Below, in pieces: positions 1-5,097 of a stretch of DNA of 5,731 nt. Both the position numbers and the translations under genes were made by a program. The DNA is taken from assembly GCA_003644215.1 (NCBI GenBank), contig QNBU01000080.1, positions 1 to 5,731 on the forward strand, in the 5' to 3' direction. The notes beneath the pieces were generated by a model that did not search any database, was not told the origin of the DNA, and saw only the letters and a program-made list of their open reading frames with translations. The DNA is from Planctomycetota bacterium (lineage in GTDB: Bacteria; Planctomycetota; Phycisphaerae; Sedimentisphaerales; Anaerohalosphaeraceae). The first letter of the stretch is position 1, and each line of letters begins with the position of its first letter.

Positions 1-315
1 ATCCAGGGCAATGGTTCGCGGTTCGTTCAATGCGGTAACAGGGTCGCCGGCTCGAATCCCATCGATGGAATCCAGCGGCAGTAGAATCAATCCGCCCTTG
101 CGAAAACCAATCACTTCGGCTTGGATTTCCTGATGATTTTGAATGCGGATTTGGCACAGTTGTCCCAGCCCGACATCCGCCGGACCGCTGCTTTCAACCG
201 TCAAACCGGAGACATGGGTGACGGCGCCTTTTAGTTGTGTCAGGTTGACCTGCTCTAATGTTGAATGGAACAGATCGAAATCCACCGAGAACGAATTGTT
301 TAATGCGGGTGTCAT
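1..315 (-). CDS. fliI: Flagellar export ATPase FliI, N-terminal 105 residues (3' part outside window)
   Basis: FliI is the cytoplasmic ATPase of the flagellar type III export apparatus; it is F1-beta-like and works with FliH and FliJ to feed substrates to the export gate. Only the N-terminal beta-barrel region is present. Residues 30-50 (GAVTHVSGLTVESSGPADVG) and 65-92 (AEVIGFRKGGLILLPLDSI, then GIRAGDPV) follow the family pattern G.v....Gl.v...g....G, then EV.GF......mPl....Gi.pG..V. The Walker A and B ATPase motifs would lie beyond position 1 and cannot be checked. The ATG at 315 lies 5 bases after the fliH stop; upstream there is only a weak purine stretch (AAAAGAA), so translation is probably coupled to fliH. 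FliI gene order after FliH is the usual one. A paralogous type III secretion ATPase is conceivable from this fragment alone, but the flagellar context makes FliI much more likely. Confidence 0.94.
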   Translation of the reverse strand, partial: MTPALNNSFSVDFDLFHSTLEQVNLTQLKGAVTHVSGLTVESSGPADVGLGQLCQIRIQNHQEIQAEVIGFRKGGLILLPLDSIDGIRAGDPVTALNEPRTIALD

Positions 316-320
316 TTCTT

Positions 321-875
321 TTATTTTGTTTCGTCTTTGGTTTGCGAAAGAGCGTTTTCAACTTGTTTGAGATGCTCTTCAATCAGATATTCGATCACCC
401 CGTGGTCCGTTTCGATCATACATTCAGCCGGACCGATAGACACATTGCCCGAAAAATGGACGCCCTCCGGTGCTGTGAATTCGTTGGCGTCGATCATTTT
501 CCGCATTGTTGTTAAATCATCCGGGTTTAATCGGATCATGGTTTGCTTGGATGCGGGAACCGTCTGCAGGGCCTGTGAAATGATCTTTTCAATGTCATAA
601 TTTCGCTCGCGGCGGTCCTTGGCGAGAATTTTAGAAGCAATTTCGATGCTGAGACGCACGATCTGTTCCTTGTGGGAAAGAAACAACCCTTCCGTATAGC
701 GCTCAAGATTTTCGGCGGCCTGCTGCAGGGCATTACACAGTGTATCCACTTGTTGGCTGCCCTGTATTAGCGCTTCTGCGTTTGGAGCCGTCTGGTCCGT
801 GGGCGATTCCACCTCTTCATTGATAACACGGGCGGATTGAATCGGCATATTCAGTTGTAAACTCACCGTGGCCAT
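321..875 (-). CDS. fliH: Flagellar assembly protein FliH (export ATPase regulator/stator), 184 aa
   Basis: FliH binds FliI as a dimer, restrains its ATPase activity and docks it to the C ring and export gate in the cytoplasm. The C-terminal domain is recognisable: a helical stretch at residues 64-100 (LFLSHKEQIVRLSIEIASKI region), the strand IRLNPDDL at 114-121, and GPAECMIETDHGVIEYLI at 148-165, matching the family's G.C.iET..G.iDa pattern. Residues 1-60 are divergent and polar. The protein is shorter than enteric FliH (about 230 aa) and contains no tryptophan, whereas enteric FliH has N-terminal tryptophans that contact FlhA. Start: ATG 875 is chosen, 7 bases after the fliG stop. An in-frame ATG at 890 overlapping the fliG stop would add MIRLV; the GGAGG sits directly against that ATG and 15 bases from ATG 875, so neither spacing is ideal. 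A still longer frame to 968 runs inside fliG and is unlikely. Confidence 0.93.
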   Translation of the reverse strand: MATVSLQLNMPIQSARVINEEVESPTDQTAPNAEALIQGSQQVDTLCNALQQAAENLERYTEGLFLSHKEQIVRLSIEIASKILAKDRRERNYDIEKIISQALQTVPASKQTMIRLNPDDLTTMRKMIDANEFTAPEGVHFSGNVSIGPAECMIETDHGVIEYLIEEHLKQVENALSQTKDETK

Positions 876-882
876 GACCAAT

Positions 883-1905
883 CTAATCATCCTCCTCAAT
901 AAATTCCAGGTCTCCGGCTTTGTTGGCGTCGCGCAGCGGTTGAACCATCGCCTCGCGGGCCTCTGCAATGTCCTTCTTTTTTAGAGTCCCCATGAGAGAG
1001 ACCTCTTCTTCGATCATCTCTTTCATTCGTTCGGAAATATTTCCGTTGATCTTCGCGGCAATAATCGCATCGGCCCCTTGCAGCGATTTGGCCATAGTGG
1101 ATACTTCCACCTGTCTCAGGATTTCCTGAAGCGACTTATCCTCAATTCTCGGGATGTCCTCCCAGGTTACCATCAGCGCCCGAACCATGTCGGCGGCTTC
1201 ATCATCTTTGCCTTCGATTGTTTCCAAAAAGGCATCGCGTTTTTCCTTATTCAAGCCGCCCAGAACCAGTGCGATTTTCCGCAGGTTGGCGGTGGAAGTG
1301 TCTTCTTCGGGTGTCTGGCCCGCCTCTACCTGTTCCGACTGCATTTCAGCGAGGCGTTTATGGACCATCTCGCCGATTCGGAGAACCGTTTGCCGTGAGA
1401 CGGTTGCCGGTTGAGCCATCCGCCAGACAGTCATCTGAGCTTTTTGCTCATCCAGACGGCTTAATATCTCTGTACCCAGTTTGGGTGAAATTTCGGATAA
1501 AACAATGGCAATGGCCTGAGGAGATTCATTCTGAAGGACCGAGGCCAGGTGAATCGGCGACGCATCAGAAATAATGACGAAGGGGTCTTTCTGAATGACG
1601 GCCTGCTGCATTTTATTTTGCAGTTCTTTCGCTTTTTCCTTGCCCGCAGACCCTTGCAGTAGTGAATTCACAAATTGTTTGATGTGCAGCTCCCCGCTTT
1701 GCGGACGGGTTAATTCAGCAAAAAATTGTTGTACAACCTCGGATGCCTGTTCGGTATTAGTCTGTCCTTTGAGGTCCAATTCAGATAACTCGAAGGCGAT
1801 TTTCTGGACCACTTGCTGCGGTTGCCCTTTGAGCAGATCCGCTGCGGTGGAAGCATCGAGCGTTGTCAGTAAAAGAGCCGCTTTTTGAATACCTGTCAGC
1901 GTCAT
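883..1905 (-). CDS. fliG: Flagellar motor switch protein FliG, 340 aa
   Basis: FliG forms the top of the cytoplasmic C ring, is anchored to FliF and carries the surface that the stator acts on to generate torque. All three domains are present at the usual length: N domain, residues 1-100 (starts TGIQKAALLLTTLD, family pattern aAilLl.Lg); middle domain about 110-190, with the EHPQ-type motif as ESPQAIAIVLSEI at 127-139; and C domain about 205-335, with LMVTWEDI at 244-251 (family MF.FED) and LREVE-like LRQVEVSTMAKSLQGAD at 263-279. By hand alignment to the E. coli torque helix, R281, D288, D289 and R297 correspond to R293, E300, E301 and K309, so charge is kept; K264 corresponds to Q276, so that charge is lost. 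The acidic tail is EFIEEDD. Start ATG 1905 lies 3 bases after the fliF stop, with AGAGGA about 10 bases upstream inside the fliF end. Translation is likely coupled to fliF. Confidence 0.98.
   Translation of the reverse strand: MTLTGIQKAALLLTTLDASTAADLLKGQPQQVVQKIAFELSELDLKGQTNTEQASEVVQQFFAELTRPQSGELHIKQFVNSLLQGSAGKEKAKELQNKMQQAVIQKDPFVIISDASPIHLASVLQNESPQAIAIVLSEISPKLGTEILSRLDEQKAQMTVWRMAQPATVSRQTVLRIGEMVHKRLAEMQSEQVEAGQTPEEDTSTANLRKIALVLGGLNKEKRDAFLETIEGKDDEAADMVRALMVTWEDIPRIEDKSLQEILRQVEVSTMAKSLQGADAIIAAKINGNISERMKEMIEEEVSLMGTLKKKDIAEAREAMVQPLRDANKAGDLEFIEEDD
889..897 (-). promoter_or_regulatory. Shine-Dalgarno of fliH embedded in the fliG acidic C-terminal codons
   Basis: The minus strand reads TTGAGGAGGATGATTAG, in which the GAG GAG GAT GAT codons for the terminal EEDD of FliG supply a strong GAGGAGG ribosome-binding sequence. 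It is the only good ribosome site near the fliH start and so bears on the choice between ATG 890 (too close) and ATG 875 (rather far). Confidence 0.6.
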
Positions 1906-1908
1906 AGG

Positions 1909-3474
1909 TTACGCATCCTCTGAGAGCCATGATGAAAAGAGTTGTCGGGTTTGTTCGGGATTTTCACGAAGCTGCCAGTTGATCTGGTTTCGCATTGCCG
2001 CCATGGCATCATGGCCGCCGCTGGTCAACATACCGTTGCCGCCGGAGAGTGCGAGTGCCTGCGTTTGATCGGAGTCGCCTGTTTTGGAATCGGTAGCCGC
2101 TTGTTTGCCGGCACGGGTGAAAATTTTCAGCACGAGTAATCCGCAAATGGCAAAGATCCCCATTGAAGACTGTCGTGCGATCTCCGCAAAGGGTGCCAGT
2201 TTTTCCAATGTTGTTGGTTCTTCATTAACAAATGCTGCCTGTGGCCGGTTAAACGAAACATGTTTGACCGTCAGGTTGTCGTCCGTAATCAAACCGGGGC
2301 CAACAGCAGACCGGACAATATCCTTGATGTCATCAATGGTCATAATCAGTTCCGGTTCGCCTGTCTCGGCGGTGTCGGTTGACGCTTCGCCAGTCTCTTC
2401 ATCGATTACAACTTTCTTTTCTTTGGTCAGATCAACGATAATAGCCACGGACCAGGCCGTTACTTTTCCGGGGACGGTGGCGGTTGTCGTGGTTGTTTCC
2501 GGGATTTTACTGTTTATCGTCGTTGTCCCGCTTGATTCCTCATTGCCCGGCTGGGTTTCATTGCCGTTTTCATCGAGTGTGGGACTCTGGATGGTTTTGC
2601 TTTCTTCAATAATTTCTTCTTCTGGGACGCCCTTTTCATAGGTCGTTTTAATGACGGTTTCCTGGGTCATATCGAGTGTTGCTTGGGCGAGTACAGTGGC
2701 CCGGCTCGACCCTAAGACCAGTTCAAGCGATCGCAGGATGTTACCGCTCATCTCCTGTTCGACACTGGATTTGTAGCTCTTGTAATTATTGGCCCCAACG
2801 GCCATCCCATCCCCCGAAGATTGAGAGCTCAGCATCCGTCCGTTGCTGTCAGTAACGGTAACATGTTCTGACTGAAGTCCCTCAATGGCGCCGGCAACCA
2901 GATTTGAAATCGCGGTCACGGTCCCGGCACTGAGTTGATAACCGGGCTTTAGGCGGAGCATTACGGAGGCGGTTGCGGATTCACCTTCTGAGACAAACAT
3001 CGTCTGTTCAGGCCGGACGATGTGGACGCGGGCGAATTCGATGCCGTCAAAGACCTGAATCGTGCGTGCCAGCTCGCCCTGAATCGCGCGGTTGTAGTTC
3101 ATTTTCTGAACCAAGGGGCTGACACCAAGTTTTTCATTGTCAAAAAGTTCATAACCCGGCTCACCGCTACGGGGCATCAGGCCATCACGAGCCAGTGAAG
3201 CGCGTAGGGGATAGATTTGATCGGCGGGCACATAAATGCTCGAACCATTGCTGCGAACTTCATAGGGGATGTCCTTCTCGCTGATCTTCTCTGTGATCTT
3301 AGCACTTTCTTCCATCCCCAGATTCCCGAACAAAAGCCGCATATCCGGCTGGGAGGCCCACTTGGTTAGTAATGTTCCTGTCAAAACGCACGCAACGACG
3401 ATGGCTGCCAGCAGGGCCTTTTGGACCAAGCCGATCTTACTCCAAATTGTATTTATTTTTTGAAACACTTCCAT
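1909..3474 (-). CDS. fliF: Flagellar MS-ring protein FliF, 521 aa
   Basis: FliF is the inner-membrane ring protein on which the rod, C ring and export gate assemble. Order of parts: short cytoplasmic N-terminus; membrane segment 1 at about residues 20-38 (LLAAIVVACVLTGTLLT); periplasmic ring-building domains of the YscJ/FliF family at about 45-225 (LFGNLG at 48-53, EKLGVSPLVQKMNYNRA at 114-130, ARVHIV at 148-153); and the FliF-specific domain with the collar insertion at about 290-335, rich in Thr, Ser, Gln and Glu, returning at GKVTAWSVAIIVDL (336-349). Membrane segment 2 is at about 436-453 (SSMGIFAICGLLVLKIF). The cytoplasmic tail has a Gly/Ser/Ala-rich linker and then the FliG-binding end ENPEQTRQLFSSWLSEDA (504-521), matching the family's ENP...a.li..Wl. 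Start ATG 3474 has a GGCAGGCGGC purine-rich stretch just upstream. Length is close to the family norm (about 530-560). Confidence 0.98.
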   Translation of the reverse strand: MEVFQKINTIWSKIGLVQKALLAAIVVACVLTGTLLTKWASQPDMRLLFGNLGMEESAKITEKISEKDIPYEVRSNGSSIYVPADQIYPLRASLARDGLMPRSGEPGYELFDNEKLGVSPLVQKMNYNRAIQGELARTIQVFDGIEFARVHIVRPEQTMFVSEGESATASVMLRLKPGYQLSAGTVTAISNLVAGAIEGLQSEHVTVTDSNGRMLSSQSSGDGMAVGANNYKSYKSSVEQEMSGNILRSLELVLGSSRATVLAQATLDMTQETVIKTTYEKGVPEEEIIEESKTIQSPTLDENGNETQPGNEESSGTTTINSKIPETTTTTATVPGKVTAWSVAIIVDLTKEKKVVIDEETGEASTDTAETGEPELIMTIDDIKDIVRSAVGPGLITDDNLTVKHVSFNRPQAAFVNEEPTTLEKLAPFAEIARQSSMGIFAICGLLVLKIFTRAGKQAATDSKTGDSDQTQALALSGGNGMLTSGGHDAMAAMRNQINWQLRENPEQTRQLFSSWLSEDA

Positions 3475-3518
3475 GCCGCCTGCCTGTGAATCAGAATGCT
3501 GTTATTGCTATTAGTGCG

Positions 3519-3833
3519 TTAGATTTGCATCCGCATCGTTTCTTTGTAAGCTTCGACGAGTTTATTACGGACGCCCACAAGCATCTTAAAGCTCATGTCC
3601 GCTTTGGCCACATCGGCTACAACCGAATTAATGTCCTGCTGTTTGCCACTCATCAGATCGACGATGGATTGGTTGGCTTGTCCCTGCTGATCGTTGACTT
3701 TCTCAAGCGATTTTTGAATCGCATTTCCAAAATCAACCTTATTGCCCTGTGGCTGGTGAGCGGTTTGCGGAGTTGGACGGAGGGCCGCGGTTTGTTGTAA
3801 ATTTGAAATATTGGGATTAAACTGTATGGCCAT
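3519..3833 (-). CDS. fliE: Flagellar hook-basal body protein FliE, 104 aa
   Basis: FliE is the small export substrate that joins the MS ring and export gate to the proximal rod in the periplasm, and it must be exported before the other rod proteins. The N-terminal 30 residues are variable and Gln/Pro-rich. From residue 34 the family pattern appears: DFGNAIQKSLEKVNDQQGQA at 34-53, then the conserved C-terminal helices with DINSVVADVAKADMSFKMLV at 67-86 and VRNKLVEAYKETMRMQI at 88-104, as in the family's d..v..a.eka...f...v.vRNK...AY.eim.m.v. Start ATG 3833 has an excellent Shine-Dalgarno (ACAGGAGC, 6 bases from ATG). It lies 17 bases after the flgC stop and is followed by a 44-base gap before fliF, the largest gap in the operon. 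Confidence 0.97.
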   Translation of the reverse strand: MAIQFNPNISNLQQTAALRPTPQTAHQPQGNKVDFGNAIQKSLEKVNDQQGQANQSIVDLMSGKQQDINSVVADVAKADMSFKMLVGVRNKLVEAYKETMRMQI

Positions 3834-3851
3834 TTATAGCTCCTGTGTACC

Positions 3852-4262
3852 TTATCTTAATAATTCCAAACTGCTTTCAACCATTTTCTGATACCGTTTT
3901 AAGATGGCGGCATTTGCCTGATAGGCCCGGCTGGCCGCATTCAAATTAACCATTTCAGTGGCCCAGTTCACATTTGGCATCGACACATAGCCGTTTTCAT
4001 CCGCATTAGGATGACCGGGCTTAAGCACCTGTTGAAACGGGCTTTGGTCCCGGACGATGTCCTTAATGCTGACACCGCTGGCACCGTCATCCGTTTGGGC
4101 CTCAAATTCAGCAATCAGCCGGCGGTAGGGCTGCCCGTTACCGGCATCGGTGGTCTGGATGTTGGCCATATTCCAACCAATCACCTTCATCTGACGACCG
4201 TAGGCCCGCAACCCTGAGGTGGCGATGTCGATTGTATTGAATGTATTGGGTTCAATTTTCAT
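3852..4262 (-). CDS. flgC: Flagellar proximal rod protein FlgC, 136 aa
   Basis: FlgC is a proximal rod subunit exported through the flagellar type III apparatus, with no cleaved signal peptide. The N-terminal rod/hook helix is at residues 8-36 (FNTIDIATSGLRAYGRQMKV, then IGWNMANIQTT). This departs slightly from the usual .a.NiAN.nTt in having GWNMAN. The YRR at 46-48 follows a short Gly/Asn insertion. The C-terminal signature is very clear: KPGHPNADENGYVSMPNVN at 81-99, followed by EMVNLNAASRAYQANAAILK at 103-122. The ATG at 4262 is preferred, with AAGG 8 bases upstream; a TTG one codon earlier (4265) is the only alternative and changes just one residue. The 20-base gap to flgB and 17-base gap to fliE place it in one operon. 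Confidence 0.97.
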   Translation of the reverse strand: MKIEPNTFNTIDIATSGLRAYGRQMKVIGWNMANIQTTDAGNGQPYRRLIAEFEAQTDDGASGVSIKDIVRDQSPFQQVLKPGHPNADENGYVSMPNVNWATEMVNLNAASRAYQANAAILKRYQKMVESSLELLR

Positions 4263-4282
4263 CAATCTTGCCTTTTTCTAAA

Positions 4283-4639
4283 TTAAAACTTCATGGCCTG
4301 ATCCATTTGCAGGTATTTCTTTTTCAAAACTAACATATAGGTTCTGTGCCTCAGAGAGTTCTTGGCCATTTCCCCGACTTCTGTATCCAAGCCCACATCG
4401 CTTCCAAACTCATTGATCGGGGTGTCTTCAGGTTGAAAGACTTCGGTTTTCAATTTGTTCGGGTCAAACGAACCGTTTTTGTCCAGTGCCTTTGCCAGTG
4501 CTTCGTCAAAATTGATTTCCGACCGGCGGAAGCCGTCTGTGTTGATATTGGCGATATTATTGGCAATGGTCTGCTGTCGCTGGGACTCGGCTCTCAGCCC
4601 AGCCGTCAGAAGGTCCATTACTGTCGAATCATGAATCAT
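4283..4639 (-). CDS. flgB: Flagellar proximal rod protein FlgB, 118 aa; first gene of the operon
   Basis: FlgB is a proximal rod protein secreted by the flagellar export machine. The N-terminal rod motif is RQQTIANNIANINTDGFRRS at residues 21-40 (family q..iAnNiANvnTpgyk..), and the C-terminal helix region is SDVGLDTEVGEMAKNSLRHR at 80-99 followed by TYMLVLKKKYLQMDQAM (family n.v.ld.Emaem..N...Y......l..k...l..ai). Length is close to the usual 120-140. Start ATG 4639 is chosen because a GAGAA sequence lies about 7 bases upstream; a TTG at 4651 (adding MRND) has no visible ribosome site and lies closer to the predicted transcription start at about 4671. It is the promoter-proximal gene behind the sigma-54 site at 4682-4697. 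Confidence 0.97.
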   Translation of the reverse strand: MIHDSTVMDLLTAGLRAESQRQQTIANNIANINTDGFRRSEINFDEALAKALDKNGSFDPNKLKTEVFQPEDTPINEFGSDVGLDTEVGEMAKNSLRHRTYMLVLKKKYLQMDQAMKF

Positions 4640-4681
4640 ATCATTTCTCAAAATTTAGATAAAGTTACACACCATCAAGAC

Positions 4682-4697
4682 AGCAAGAATTATGCCA
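4682..4697 (-). promoter_or_regulatory. Sigma-54 (RpoN) promoter for the flgBC-fliEFGHI operon
   Basis: Read on the minus strand the site is TGGCATAATTCTTGCT, an exact match at every defined position of the consensus TGGCAYRNNNNTTGCW, with exactly 10 bases between the GG and GC dinucleotides. The predicted transcription start is near 4671, which gives a leader of about 31 bases before the flgB ATG at 4639. Sigma-54 control of basal-body operons is established in several flagellated bacteria, where it needs an activator of the FleQ/FlrC/FlgR/FlbD kind. Confidence 0.88.
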
Positions 4698-4742
4698 AAA
4701 TCATGAGATGGCGACATAAACCCAGATTTCTAATTAATAAAG

Positions 4743-4769
4743 CGTGTTTTTTTCGTTATTCGCAACACG
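4743..4769. repeat. Imperfect dyad CGTGTT-N15-AACACG between the two promoters
   Basis: CGTGTT at 4743-4748 is the reverse complement of AACACG at 4764-4769, with a 15-base spacer containing a T run. The centre is about 60 bases upstream of the flgB sigma-54 promoter. It could be a regulator operator or chance; there is no U-tract after the right arm, so it is not a terminator. Confidence 0.35.
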
Positions 4770-4778
4770 GGATAAAGA

Positions 4779-4792
4779 AAAGAAGCCCTCAA
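4779..4792 (+). repeat. Direct repeat copy 1 (AAAGAAGCCCTCAA)
   Basis: This 14-base sequence recurs at 4870-4883 with one difference (CCC-T-CAA against CCC-C-CAA), an offset of 91 bases. Copy 1 is about 90 bases upstream of the flgB promoter, a typical position for a sigma-54 activator site. Its role as an enhancer is inference. Confidence 0.5.
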
Positions 4793-4868
4793 GGCGTTTG
4801 TTTTTTGGACAGAACCCTAATTGAGGCGTCTAAAAAATAGAAATTCGCAAAAATCGCTTAAAATCCAT

Positions 4869-4898
4869 GAAAGAAGCCCCCAAAACGGAGTTTCTTTC
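4869..4898. repeat. Inverted repeat GAAAGAA-N16-TTCTTTC
   Basis: GAAAGAA at 4869-4875 pairs perfectly with TTCTTTC at 4892-4898 around a 16-base loop. The seven-base stem is AT-rich and is not followed by a T tract, so it does not look like a terminator. It lies upstream of both predicted transcription starts and so would act as DNA, for example as part of an activator site, and not as RNA structure. Confidence 0.35.
4870..4883 (+). repeat. Direct repeat copy 2 (AAAGAAGCCCCCAA)
   Basis: This is the second copy, 13 of 14 bases identical to 4779-4792. It lies about 140 bases upstream of the putative fliK sigma-54 promoter. It overlaps the left arm of the hairpin at 4869-4898. The two copies could let one activator serve both promoters, but this is inference. 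Confidence 0.5.
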
Positions 4899-4981
4899 CG
4901 CATAACCACGGATAAAAAGTAAGATTCAAAAAATGACACGCTGTATTAAAACTTGGCCAACTCACGTTAACTTCATTTATT

Positions 4982-4995
4982 ACATATAGTTATGT
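4982..4995. repeat. Short palindrome ACATA-TAGT-TATGT upstream of the fliK promoter
   Basis: The arms ACATA (4982-4986) and TATGT (4991-4995) are perfect inverted repeats about a 4-base centre. The element ends 26 bases before the sigma-54 TGG at 5022. It could be an operator, but in AT-rich DNA such a short dyad may be accidental. Confidence 0.25.
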
Positions 4996-5021
4996 GCATT
5001 TAAGAGAAATTGATTTTGGAA

Positions 5022-5037
5022 TGGCATATTTTTTGCT
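5022..5037 (+). promoter_or_regulatory. Sigma-54 (RpoN) promoter for the putative fliK gene
   Basis: The site TGGCATATTTTTTGCT matches TGGCAYRNNNNTTGCW at every defined position, with 10 bases between GG (5023-5024) and GC (5035-5036). The expected transcription start is near 5048, leaving a leader of about 50 bases that includes the ribosome site at 5083-5087. It is the divergent partner of the flgB promoter. Confidence 0.88.
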
Positions 5038-5082
5038 TAATCTAAATGGAGTATGTGATATTAAAAAAGATATGGATTTTAC

Positions 5083-5087
5083 AGGAG
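5083..5087 (+). promoter_or_regulatory. Shine-Dalgarno AGGAG of putative fliK
   Basis: AGGAG stands 10 bases before the ATG at 5098, a slightly long but acceptable spacing. It fixes that ATG as the start: the same frame reaches a TAA at 5062-5064 upstream and no other ATG intervenes. Confidence 0.75.
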
Positions 5088-5097
5088 TTTGAAAAAT

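Larger units (their letters stand above)
4640..5097. other. Divergent AT-rich intergenic regulatory region between flgB and putative fliK
   Basis: This 458-base stretch holds no convincing gene. It is visibly richer in A and T than the flanking coding sequence. It contains two outward-facing sigma-54 promoters (4682-4697 minus, 5022-5037 plus) and, between them, short direct repeats and dyads (4743-4769, 4758-4792, 4843-4883, 4869-4898, 4907-4916, 4982-4995) that are candidates for activator binding. No rho-independent terminator is seen, as expected between two divergent starts. Confidence 0.85.

Noticed and set aside
876..968. Upstream extension of fliH to 968 (31 extra residues)
   Set aside because: The extension runs through the conserved 3' end of fliG in another frame, has an Arg/Trp-rich composition unlike FliH, and has no ribosome site.
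3475..3518. Possible internal promoter in the fliE-fliF gap
   Set aside because: The 44 bases contain no sigma-54, sigma-28 or convincing sigma-70 pattern and no hairpin.
4660..4686. A TAAAGTTA hexamer-like box resembling a FliA (sigma-28) -35 element on the plus strand
   Set aside because: The expected -10 position reads GACAGCAA, only about half matching GCCGATAA, and it points away from flgB with no plus-strand gene close downstream.
4785..4806. GCC-CTCAA-GGC followed by a T-rich run, terminator-like on the plus strand
   Set aside because: The stem is only 3 base pairs, and no plus-strand transcript is expected to end there.
4703..4840. A 45-codon plus-strand reading frame in the intergenic region (basic peptide starting MRWRHKPRF)
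   Set aside because: It has no ribosome site, overlaps the candidate activator-site repeats, and is AT-rich sequence without protein-like constraint; it is the tail of a longer frame shadowing flgB.
5072..5092. A six-codon upstream reading frame (MDFTGV) in the putative fliK leader
   Set aside because: It has no ribosome site and is too short to support as a leader peptide; it contains no attenuation-like codon run or hairpin.
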